A stretch of DNA of 22,978 nucleotides from Mxb001 sp046046455 (GCA_046046455.1 JBJOJS010000024.1:1-22978); one strand, 5' to 3'; shown: positions 15,742 to 22,016, numbered from the stretch's first letter. Numbers and translations are program-made. Notes: generated by a model from the letters alone, not told the origin.

Positions 15742-16586
15742 AGTTCCACCGGCCTGGTGGGGTCGGTGATCCACTCGCTCCACGATCCGACGTACATCCG
15801 CGAGCCCTCGAGCCCGGCGATGCTCATCGCGAGGACGTTTTGCGCAGCGGTGATCCCTGACCCGCAGTAGTAGATGACCTCACTGGGATCGACGCCGTCG
15901 AGCAGATCGAGGTAGTAGGCGCGCAGCTCTTCGGGAGTCCGGAAGGTCAGGTCGGCGTTTGTGGTGTTGGCACGGTCAGCGAGACCGGCGCCAGCGATGT
16001 GGCCGCGGACGGGATCGTGGTAGACCCCGCCGCCGTGATAGCCCTCGGCGCCACGTGAATCGAAGACGCAGGTCGCCGGGCGCTGGCGATATTCATCCAC
16101 CTCGTCCACGTCGGCAAGGAGCTCCGGCCGCAGCCGCATGGGGTACGCCGCTGTCGCGGGGGCGGGGACATCTGCGGTGACCTCGCCGCCCGCGGCGAGC
16201 CATGCCTGCCATCCGCCATCGAGTACGGCGACGCGGTCATGGCCCATCCATCGGAGCATGAGCCACACGCGGGCCGCGGACATGCGCCCGCCGTCGGCGT
16301 CGTAGGTGACCACCTGGGTGGTCTCGTCGATGCCCCAGGCGCCGAGCTGCGCGGCGAAGACGTCTGGCTCGGGGAAGGGACGTCGCCCCGTCACTCCCGG
16401 AATGATCTCGCCGGCGAGGTGAGTGGCGGTGTCGGCGTACAGGGCTCCGGGGATGTGCCCCTCGAGGTAGGTGCGCTGGCCCCACTCCTCGTCATCGAGT
16501 GAGAATCGCGCATCCAGGATCACCAGCCCCGGTGCATCGAGGTGTGCGCGGAGCCAGTCGACGCTCACGATGGTGCGCTCGTCCAT
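15738..16586 (-). CDS. Tandem-rhodanese sulfurtransferase (SseA-like), first gene of the - strand operon
   Basis: A 282-residue protein with two rhodanese domains (about 7-130 and 150-280). The N-terminal domain has the usual DARF and GHIPGALYAD sequences but no catalytic cysteine; the C-terminal domain has C241 in YYCGSGITA. The loop CGSGxTA resembles 3-mercaptopyruvate sulfurtransferases more than thiosulfate rhodaneses (CRKG-type). The enzyme would pass sulfur to cyanide or a thiol acceptor. It heads a four-gene sugar-oxidation operon and overlaps the next gene by 4 nt, an unexpected partner for sugar catabolism. The ATG at 16586 is 41 bp from the divergent ilvD2 start, with a predicted -10 hexamer 6 nt upstream. 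Confidence 0.9.
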   Translation of the reverse strand: MDERTIVSVDWLRAHLDAPGLVILDARFSLDDEEWGQRTYLEGHIPGALYADTATHLAGEIIPGVTGRRPFPEPDVFAAQLGAWGIDETTQVVTYDADGGRMSAARVWLMLRWMGHDRVAVLDGGWQAWLAAGGEVTADVPAPATAAYPMRLRPELLADVDEVDEYRQRPATCVFDSRGAEGYHGGGVYHDPVRGHIAGAGLADRANTTNADLTFRTPEELRAYYLDLLDGVDPSEVIYYCGSGITAAQNVLAMSIAGLEGSRMYVGSWSEWITDPTRPVEL

Positions 16587-16592
16587 GCCGTC

Positions 16593-16621
16593 ATCCTGCC
16601 AGTCCGATTCATCCCTATTCT
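16593..16621. promoter_or_regulatory. Overlapping divergent leaderless promoters between the apiose-like operon and ilvD2
   Basis: On the - strand CAGGAT (16593-16598) stands 6 nt before the rhodanese ATG. On the + strand TATTCT (16616-16621) stands 6 nt before the ilvD2 GTG at 16628. The two -10 hexamers are 17 bp apart, so each lies where the -35 region of the other should be. RNA polymerase could hardly occupy both at once, which predicts mutual exclusion. No obvious operator palindrome was found in the 41-bp gap. Confidence 0.45.
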
Positions 16622-16627
16622 GATGGG

Positions 16628-18319
16628 GTGACCCCGAATATGACGCCCCGCAGCCGCCTCGCGACCGAGGGCCGTGACCGCACTCCCAACCGCGGCATGC
16701 TGCGCGCCCTCGGCATGGAGGATGACGATTTCGCGAAGCCGCAGATCGGCATCGCCTCGTCCTTCAACCAGATCACTCCCTGCAACATGTCGCTGCGCGA
16801 GGTCGCGGCCGATGTCGCGAACGGCGTCCGCGCCGGCGGTGGCTTCCCGATGGAGTTCGGCACGATCACGGTGTCCGACGTCATCTCCATGGGTCACGAG
16901 GGCATGCACTTCTCGCTCGTCTCCCGCGAGGTCATCGCCGACTCGGTCGAGACGGTCATGCAGGCGGAGCGACTCGACGGCATGGTGACCCTCGCCGGCT
17001 GCGACAAGAGCATCCCCGCGATGCTCATGGCGGCGGCTCGTCTCGATGTCGCGAGCGTCCTGCTCTACGCCGGGTCGCTCCTGCCCGGTCACGTGCGCTT
17101 CACCGATGGCCACGAGGAGACGGTCAACATCGTGACGGCGTTCGAAGCCGTGGGCGCCCATGCCCGCGGGCTCATGTCCGATGAGGATCTCGACCGCATC
17201 GAGCGGGCGGTGTGCCCCACGGCGGGTACCTGTGGCGGGATGTACACCGCCAACACCATGGCGAGTGCCTCCGAGGCGATGGGGATGTCACTGCCCGGCT
17301 CCTCATCGCCTCCTGCCGTCGACGCGCGACGCGAAGTGCTGGCGCGACAGTCGGGCGAGGCCGTGATCGAGATGATCCGACAGGGCATCACCGCGCGCGA
17401 CATCATCACGCCGCAGTCGATCGAGAACGCCATCACGGTCGTCATGGCACTGGGTGGCTCGACCAATTCGGTTCTGCATCTGCCCGCCATCGCCCACGAG
17501 GCTGGCTTCGAGCTCGACCTCGACGACTTCCAGCGCATCAGCGATCGCACGCCGCTACTCGCCGACCTCAAGCCCTTCGGTGCTCACCTGATGTACGACC
17601 TCGATCGGGTCGGGGGAGTGCCCGTCGTCATGAAGATGCTGCTGGAAGCCGGACTCCTCCACGGTGACTGCCTCACAGTGACAGGAAGGACGCTGGCGGA
17701 GAATCTCGAGGCGCTGCGCATCCCCGAGGCCGACGGGAGCGTCGTGCGCCCCGTGGCCGATCCCCTCGACGCCAGCGGAGGCATCTCGATCCTGTCGGGA
17801 TCCCTCGCGCCCGAGGGCGCGGTGGTCAAGACGGCAGGCGTGGGGGTCGATTCCTTCGAGGGAACGGCGCGCGTCTTCGAGCGGGAGCAGGCGGCGATGA
17901 CTGCGCTCGCCGACGGGAGCATCCGCGCCGGCGATGTCGTCGTCGTCCGCTACGAGGGCCCCAAGGGTGGCCCGGGCATGCGCGAGATGCTCGCCATCAC
18001 GGGCGCGATCAAGGGCGCGGGCCTGGGCAAGGACGTGCTGCTCGTCACCGACGGTCGCTTCTCCGGAGGAAGCACCGGCCTCTGCGTCGGCCATGTCGCC
18101 CCTGAGGCGGTGGATGGCGGCCCCATCGGCCTGGTTCGCGACGGCGACCGCATCCGCATCGACATCCCCACCCGGCGGCTCGACCTCCTCGTGGACGAGG
18201 GGGAGCTCGCCCGGCGGCGGGCGGCCTTCGAGCCGCTGCCGCCGCGCTACACCCGCGGTGTGCTCGCCAAGTACTCCCGCCTCGTGGGGTCGGCCTCCCG
18301 CGGTGCCGTCTGCGACTGA
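16628..18319 (+). CDS. ilvD: Dihydroxyacid dehydratase, copy 2
   Basis: A 563-residue IlvD with all three cluster cysteines (C52 in TPCN, C125 in AGCDKS, C202 in TCGGMYTANTM) and the DGRFSGG serine loop. By eye roughly three quarters of its residues match copy 1, rising in the last 120, while many third codon positions differ, so the duplication is not recent. It lies upstream of ilvB, ilvN and ilvC on the same strand, making it the better candidate for the biosynthetic enzyme of valine, leucine and isoleucine. However, its promoter is shared with the apiose-like operon. GTG 16628 was chosen because a -10 hexamer (TATTCT) ends 6 nt before it; ATG at 16640 is the alternative, and no Shine-Dalgarno is present for either. 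The open frame further upstream lies inside the rhodanese gene. Confidence 0.93.
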   Translation: MTPNMTPRSRLATEGRDRTPNRGMLRALGMEDDDFAKPQIGIASSFNQITPCNMSLREVAADVANGVRAGGGFPMEFGTITVSDVISMGHEGMHFSLVSREVIADSVETVMQAERLDGMVTLAGCDKSIPAMLMAAARLDVASVLLYAGSLLPGHVRFTDGHEETVNIVTAFEAVGAHARGLMSDEDLDRIERAVCPTAGTCGGMYTANTMASASEAMGMSLPGSSSPPAVDARREVLARQSGEAVIEMIRQGITARDIITPQSIENAITVVMALGGSTNSVLHLPAIAHEAGFELDLDDFQRISDRTPLLADLKPFGAHLMYDLDRVGGVPVVMKMLLEAGLLHGDCLTVTGRTLAENLEALRIPEADGSVVRPVADPLDASGGISILSGSLAPEGAVVKTAGVGVDSFEGTARVFEREQAAMTALADGSIRAGDVVVVRYEGPKGGPGMREMLAITGAIKGAGLGKDVLLVTDGRFSGGSTGLCVGHVAPEAVDGGPIGLVRDGDRIRIDIPTRRLDLLVDEGELARRRAAFEPLPPRYTRGVLAKYSRLVGSASRGAVCD

Positions 18320-18338
18320 GCCCCCGCCGAGTGCGTCC

Positions 18339-18387
18339 TTCTGCGGTCGAAAAGCGCCGCCTGGTGGCACATCCCGACCGTAGAGCG
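18339..18387 (+). repeat. 49-bp palindromic element, copy A, in the ilvD2/DUF559 convergent gap
   Basis: It starts TTCTGCGGTCG and has the matching arm CGACCGTAGAG at 18375-18385, plus an inner hairpin around GCCGCCTGGTGGC. It matches copy B (19383-19431) at 43 of 49 positions. The outer arms pair over 11 bp with two G-U pairs when read as + strand RNA. It fills most of the gap between the two convergent stop codons and could act as 3'-end structure for ilvD2. Confidence 0.85.
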
Positions 18388-18394
18388 CCGTTCG

Positions 18395-19327
18395 TCACGC
18401 GACGCGTTGGGTGACTGCTGCTCGTACGGCGGCGAGGACCTCGTGCGGACGCTGAGTGATCTGCTCCCACGTAAACCGCAAAACCAACCAGCCTTGAAGC
18501 ATCAGGATGTTCTGACGTTCGCGATCGCGTTCGAAGGCTGACCGGCCTGTGTGATGCGCGCGACCATCCACCTCGATGGCGATCCGCAGGCCAAGATGCG
18601 CGAAGTCAATCTCGGCGATCATTCGATTCGAGGCATCGCGGACGGGGTGATTCCGGGCCCACGGACCTGTGCCGCTGCGGTCGAGGAGTGCGCCCATGCG
18701 CTGCTCTGCCTCGGACCGCGACCCCGAGGCCACGCGTTCGAGCATCGCGCGAAGGCAGGTGGCGCCGTTGCGCCCCGAACCGAGGTGAGGCTGCACGGCG
18801 CGGGTGAACGATTCCGCGTCAATGAGTCTGCTCTGCAGTGCGAGATCGATCACGTCGGCGGAACGGCGTTCACCCAGCACGATGAGGGAATCGACTAGGG
18901 CCTCGAGTGGGGGCATGAATCGAAACCCCTCGCGGCTGCGGATGGCAGCGCCGTCGGGTCGGCGAAGGATGCGGACCTGGGGTAGCGACGCCGCCGTCTT
19001 GTGGGGAACGACGACCACGCGAGGCGTCCCGGCCAGATGCCAGCCTGCGCGGCGCAGGGCGAGGTCCCCGCTGATCCGGGCGCGCGGGCCGTAGGTGATC
19101 GTGAGGATGGCCGCCCACTGACCGTCTGTGAGGTGGCGCTCGGCGTCGAAGGGCGCCGGAGCGAGGAGGACGGCGCTGCCCACGCGCTGCCACATGCCCT
19201 CGGCCACGCGACGAGCGACAGCGCGACGACTAAAGCCGCATTCCGCCAAGTCCGACGGGGACACAACGCCCCCTTGGGCGACGGACAGGGCGCGCAGGCG
19301 TCCTAGATCGTGGTGGGCGGGGGGCAC
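18395..19327 (-). CDS. DUF559 / Vsr-like nuclease-fold protein with AbiEi-like N-terminal region
   Basis: A protein of about 310 residues. The N-terminal region (LGRLRALSVAQGGVVSPSDL, then FSRRAVARRVAEGMWQRV) resembles the winged-helix start of AbiEi-type proteins. The C-terminal 100 residues carry the DUF559 pattern of the Vsr/PD-(D/E)XK endonuclease group: E206 in SEAEQRM, D241 in IAEIDFAH, E252 and D254 in AIEVDGRAHH, then a FERDRERQNIL helix and GWLVLRFTWEQI. Such proteins are common, scattered accessory genes in actinobacteria; their targets are mostly unknown, and a defence or DNA-processing role is only a guess. I chose GTG 19327, with CAGGGT 6 nt upstream; the ATG at 19444 would translate a palindromic repeat. 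The gene interrupts ilvD2 and ilvB on the opposite strand. Confidence 0.75.
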   Translation of the reverse strand: MPPAHHDLGRLRALSVAQGGVVSPSDLAECGFSRRAVARRVAEGMWQRVGSAVLLAPAPFDAERHLTDGQWAAILTITYGPRARISGDLALRRAGWHLAGTPRVVVVPHKTAASLPQVRILRRPDGAAIRSREGFRFMPPLEALVDSLIVLGERRSADVIDLALQSRLIDAESFTRAVQPHLGSGRNGATCLRAMLERVASGSRSEAEQRMGALLDRSGTGPWARNHPVRDASNRMIAEIDFAHLGLRIAIEVDGRAHHTGRSAFERDRERQNILMLQGWLVLRFTWEQITQRPHEVLAAVRAAVTQRVA

Positions 19328-19333
19328 CGGCAC

Positions 19334-19339
19334 ACCCTG
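19334..19339 (-). promoter_or_regulatory. Predicted -10 element (CAGGGT) of the DUF559 gene
   Basis: On the - strand CAGGGT ends 6 nt before GTG 19327, the spacing of the other leaderless promoters here. The AGGG inside it could instead serve as a ribosome-binding site 7 nt before the start. The two readings cannot be separated by sequence. Confidence 0.35.
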
Positions 19340-19382
19340 CCGCGAACTCGGTCTCCGGTTCCGGCCCTGTCCACAGGCGGTG

Positions 19383-19431
19383 TTCTGCGGTCGAAAGACG
19401 CCACCGGGTGGCACATCCCGACCGCAGAACG
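19383..19431 (+). repeat. 49-bp palindromic element, copy B, upstream of the DUF559 gene
   Basis: Outer arms TTCTGCGGTCG and CGACCGCAGAA are perfect 11-bp inverted repeats, with an inner GCCAC / GTGGC stem. With copy A it brackets the DUF559 gene. It lies between the DUF559 start and the divergent ilvB leader promoter. It is too short to encode a transposase and resembles a REP/MITE-like dispersed element. Confidence 0.85.
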
Positions 19432-19490
19432 AGTGAGGAGCCAAGGGCGGGGGGTGAGGACCCGCCCTGGCGCCCGCCCCCGGGGCCCGC

Positions 19491-19496
19491 TACCCT
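19491..19496 (+). promoter_or_regulatory. Predicted -10 element (TACCCT) of the ilvB leader transcript
   Basis: TACCCT ends 6 nt before the ATG of the leader peptide at 19503, implying that the leader peptide itself is translated from a leaderless mRNA. The upstream sequence is very GC-rich, with no good -35. Together with the attenuator downstream this is the probable main promoter of ilvBN. Confidence 0.55.
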
Positions 19497-19502
19497 CGTC
19501 AC

Positions 19503-19544
19503 ATGCAGCAGATCGTCATTGTCGTAGGCAGGCGCGCGGGCTAA
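19503..19544 (+). CDS. ilvB leader peptide (Ile/Val-rich, 13 residues)
   Basis: This reading frame encodes MQQIVIVVGRRAG and ends in TAA. Five consecutive codons specify Ile or Val (ATC GTC ATT GTC GTA), the end products of the downstream enzymes. It lies directly behind a -10 hexamer and 35 nt before a strong terminator hairpin. Leader peptides of this kind sense charged tRNA: when Ile or Val is scarce the ribosome stalls on these codons and the terminator is prevented from forming. The ilvBNC operon of Corynebacterium glutamicum is known to be attenuated in this way. No leucine codon is present, suggesting that leucine is not sensed here. Confidence 0.8.
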   Translation: MQQIVIVVGRRAG

Positions 19545-19577
19545 CCCCAGCACCTGTCGCGAAGGCGACCCGCGCGC
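19532..19577 (+). promoter_or_regulatory. Leader RNA hairpin 1 of the ilvB attenuator
   Basis: GCGCGCGGG (19532-19540), covering the end of the leader peptide, is perfectly complementary to CCCGCGCGC (19569-19577). Inside the loop a small hairpin GTCGC-GAAG-GCGAC (19556-19569) overlaps it by one base. A ribosome stalled on the Ile/Val codons (19512-19526) would cover the 5' arm. The competing antiterminator is not clear; GGGCT (19538-19542) can pair with AGCCC (19586-19590) of the terminator, but only over 5 bp. Confidence 0.6.
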
Positions 19578-19578
19578 A

Positions 19579-19614
19579 CCCTCCGAGCCCTCCAGGGCCG
19601 GGGGGTTTCGTGTT
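19579..19614 (+). terminator. Attenuator terminator hairpin upstream of ilvB
   Basis: CCCTCCG (19579-19585) and GCCC (19587-19590) pair with GGGC (19595-19598) and CGGGGGG (19599-19605) around a TCCA loop. The stem is 11 bp with one bulged A and one G-U pair, followed by TTTCGTGTT. It lies 34 nt after the leader stop and 53 nt before the ilvB start, the position expected of an attenuator. Confidence 0.75.
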
Positions 19615-19667
19615 GAGAGGGGCCATGCGCCACCATGGACCCGCAACGGAAGTGGAATGAGGGACTG

Positions 19668-21434
19668 ATGAGCACCAGCACAGGGCAGTCGTCCGGTGAG
19701 CAGATCACGGGGGCCCAGAGCCTGATCCGGTCGATGGAGCACGCCGGTGTCGACGTGGTCTTCGGCATTCCCGGTGGCGCCATCCTCCCGGCGTACGACC
19801 CCCTGATGGACTCCACCAAGGTCCGCCACATCCTGGTGCGTCACGAGCAGGCCGCGGGTCACGCTGCCGAGGGGTACGCCGCGGCGACCGGTCGCGTGGG
19901 CGTCTGCATGGCGACCAGTGGCCCGGGTGCCACCAACCTCGTGACGCCCATCGCCGACGCGCACATGGACTCGGTCCCCATGGTGGCGATCACCGGCCAG
20001 GTCCCCAGTTCGGCCATCGGCACCGATGCCTTCCAGGAGGCCGACATCCGCGGCATCACGATGCCGATCACCAAGCACAACTACCTCGTGACCGATCCTG
20101 CCGAGATCCCGCGTGCGATCGCCGAGGCGTTCTACCTCGCCTCGTCCGGTCGCCCCGGCCCCGTGCTGGTCGACATCTCCAAGGACGCACTCCAGGCGAT
20201 GACGACGTTCGACTGGCCGACCGACATCTCGCTGCCCGGATACCACCCGGTGACCAAGCCCCACTCCAAGCAGATCCGCGAGGCGGCCCGTCTCATCCTC
20301 GAGTCATCCCGACCCGTGCTGTACGTCGGCGGCGGAGTCATCCGGGCCGATGCCTCGGCTCAGCTGCGTGAGTTGGCCGACCTCACCGGCCTGCCCGTGG
20401 TGACCACGCTCATGGCGCGTGGCGCCTTCCCCGACAGCCACCCCCAGCACATGGGAATGCCGGGCATGCACGGCACGGTGGGCGCAGTAGGGGCCCTGCA
20501 GAAGGCCGACCTCATCGTCGCCCTGGGCGCGCGCTTCGACGACCGCGTCACGGGCAAGCTCTCGACCTTCGCTCCCGGTGCCGCGATCATCCACGCCGAT
20601 ATCGATCCCGCGGAGATCGGCAAGAACCGCCACGCGGACGTGCCGATCGTCGGCGACGTCGGCGAGGTCATGGCCGAGCTGGTCGCAGCCCTTCGCGAGG
20701 AGATGGCGGCTGGGCGACAGGGTGACTACGAGGGCTGGTGGGTGCAGCTCAACCGCTGGCGCGATACCTACCCGCTCGGCTACGACCTGCCTGATGACGG
20801 CAGCCTGTCACCGCAGTACGTGATCGAGCGTCTCGGCGCGCTCAGCGGACCCGACGCGATCATGGCCGCGGGTGTCGGCCAGCACCAGATGTGGGGCGCG
20901 CAGTTCGTCAAGTACGAGAAGCCACGCACCTGGCTCAACTCCGGCGGACTCGGCACCATGGGCTTCGCAGTGCCCGCGGCGATGGGTGCCAAGGTCGGTG
21001 TGCCGGGGTCGGTGGTCTGGGCGATCGACGGCGACGGCTGCTTCCAGATGACCAACCAGGAGCTGGTCACCTGCGCGATCAACGACATCCCGATCAAGGT
21101 TGCTCTGATCAACAACTCCAGTCTCGGCATGGTGCGCCAGTGGCAGACCCTCTTCTACAACCAGCGGTACTCCGAGACCGACCTGCACAGCCACCGCCTC
21201 CCGGACTTCGTCAAGCTCGCCGATGCCTACGGCTGCCACGGCCTGCGCTGCGAGACCCCTGAGGAGGTCGACTCGGTGATCGAGAAGGCCCTGTCGATCA
21301 ACGACGCCCCCGTCGTCATCGACTTCGTCGTCCATCGCGATGCCATGGTCTGGCCGATGGTCGCGGCGGGCACGAGCAACGACGACATCATGGTGGCGCG
21401 CGAGATGGCGCCCTCCTGGGACACGGAGGAGTGA
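19668..21434 (+). CDS. ilvB: Acetolactate synthase (AHAS) large, catalytic subunit
   Basis: A 588-residue ThDP-dependent enzyme that condenses two pyruvates to acetolactate, or pyruvate with 2-ketobutyrate, the first committed step of Val/Leu and Ile synthesis. The ThDP-activating glutamate is E60 in RHEQAAGHAAEGYA. SGPGATNLVTPIADA and GQVPSSAIGTDAFQE follow, then the central FAD-binding domain (VGGGVIRA, GARFDDRVTGK). The C-terminal ThDP/Mg motif runs from GDGCFQMTNQEL to INNSSLGMVRQWQ. I chose ATG 19668, with GAGG 7 nt upstream; the in-frame ATG at 19635 would add 11 atypical residues. It is preceded by the leader peptide and attenuator. The stop is 1 nt before ilvN, whose product regulates it. 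Confidence 0.97.
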   Translation: MSTSTGQSSGEQITGAQSLIRSMEHAGVDVVFGIPGGAILPAYDPLMDSTKVRHILVRHEQAAGHAAEGYAAATGRVGVCMATSGPGATNLVTPIADAHMDSVPMVAITGQVPSSAIGTDAFQEADIRGITMPITKHNYLVTDPAEIPRAIAEAFYLASSGRPGPVLVDISKDALQAMTTFDWPTDISLPGYHPVTKPHSKQIREAARLILESSRPVLYVGGGVIRADASAQLRELADLTGLPVVTTLMARGAFPDSHPQHMGMPGMHGTVGAVGALQKADLIVALGARFDDRVTGKLSTFAPGAAIIHADIDPAEIGKNRHADVPIVGDVGEVMAELVAALREEMAAGRQGDYEGWWVQLNRWRDTYPLGYDLPDDGSLSPQYVIERLGALSGPDAIMAAGVGQHQMWGAQFVKYEKPRTWLNSGGLGTMGFAVPAAMGAKVGVPGSVVWAIDGDGCFQMTNQELVTCAINDIPIKVALINNSSLGMVRQWQTLFYNQRYSETDLHSHRLPDFVKLADAYGCHGLRCETPEEVDSVIEKALSINDAPVVIDFVVHRDAMVWPMVAAGTSNDDIMVAREMAPSWDTEE

Positions 21435-21435
21435 G

Positions 21436-21960
21436 ATGACCCGCCACACGCTGTCGGTCCTCGTCGAGGACAAGCCGGGCGTCCTCGCCCGGGTCGCGAG
21501 CCTGTTTTCACGGCGCGGCTTCAATATCGAGTCGCTGGCCGTCGGCCCCACCGAGGTGCCCGAGGTCTCGCGCATGACCATCGTCGTAAGTGTCGAAGGA
21601 CTTCCTCTCGAGCAGGTGACGAAGCAACTCAACAAGCTCGTCAACGTCCTCAAGATCGTCGAGCTCGACGAGACCTCCTCGGTACAGCGAGCCATCGCCC
21701 TGGTGAAGGTCAAGGCCGATGCGGGTCAGCGCTCGAGCATTCTCGAGGTCGTGCAGCTCTTCCGCGCCAAGGTCGTCGACGTCGCGCTCGATGCCGTCAC
21801 CATTGAGGTGACGGGCAACGACGACAAGATCGAGGCGCTGCTGCGGCTCCTCGAGCCCTACGGCATCAAGGAACTCGTGAAGTCGGGCGTCATCGCGGTG
21901 AGCCGCGGCGGCCGCTCCATCACCGACCGCTCCCTCAGGGCGGCTGACCGCACCGCCTGA
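21436..21960 (+). CDS. ilvN: Acetolactate synthase small, regulatory subunit
   Basis: A 174-residue regulatory subunit. It starts with an ACT domain (TLSVLVEDKPGVLARVASLFSRRGFNIESLAVG) whose loop binds valine for feedback inhibition, and ends with the usual ALS_ss_C domain (about 85-160). The length is typical of actinobacterial and other full-length IlvN/IlvH. It stimulates IlvB and confers end-product inhibition. The ATG follows the ilvB stop by 1 nt, and GGAGGAG overlapping the end of ilvB supplies a ribosome site. Confidence 0.97.
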   Translation: MTRHTLSVLVEDKPGVLARVASLFSRRGFNIESLAVGPTEVPEVSRMTIVVSVEGLPLEQVTKQLNKLVNVLKIVELDETSSVQRAIALVKVKADAGQRSSILEVVQLFRAKVVDVALDAVTIEVTGNDDKIEALLRLLEPYGIKELVKSGVIAVSRGGRSITDRSLRAADRTA

Positions 21961-21977
21961 CGCCCACTACCCCCCGA

Positions 21978-21983
21978 TACCCT
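21978..21983 (+). promoter_or_regulatory. Predicted -10 element (TACCCT) for an internal ilvC promoter
   Basis: GATACCCT in the 56-nt ilvN-ilvC gap matches the hexamer before the ilvB leader. It ends 33 nt before the ilvC GTG, so transcripts would have a short leader that includes AAAGGAG (22004-22010), a strong ribosome site 6 nt before the start. Unlike most genes here, ilvC is thus not leaderless. Confidence 0.45.
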
Positions 21984-22016
21984 CGTCCCCTGCCCACCCC
22001 CTCAAAGGAGTTCCCC

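Noticed and set aside
16499..16627. Upstream extension of ilvD2 to the ATG at 16499
   Set aside because: The extra 43 residues overlap the rhodanese gene on the other strand, do not resemble IlvD, and would remove the shared promoter region.
9900..18319. Recent gene conversion between the 3' ends of ilvD1 and ilvD2
   Set aside because: The proteins are nearly the same there, but synonymous third positions differ often and identical DNA runs reach only about 20 bp. This fits selection on an old duplication rather than recent copying.
18339..19431. Insertion sequence flanked by inverted repeats
   Set aside because: The two 49-bp elements are in direct orientation, the gene between them has no transposase motif, and no target-site duplication could be recognised.
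19328..19444. N-terminal extension of the DUF559 protein to the ATG at 19444
   Set aside because: The added residues are a translation of palindromic copy B and a low-complexity stretch. Homology-like sequence begins only after GTG 19327, which has a suitable -10 and ribosome-like sequence.
19503..19667. T-box riboswitch upstream of ilvB
   Set aside because: No specifier-loop stem or T-box consensus was found. The leader is short and contains an Ile/Val-rich reading frame, which fits ribosome-mediated attenuation better.
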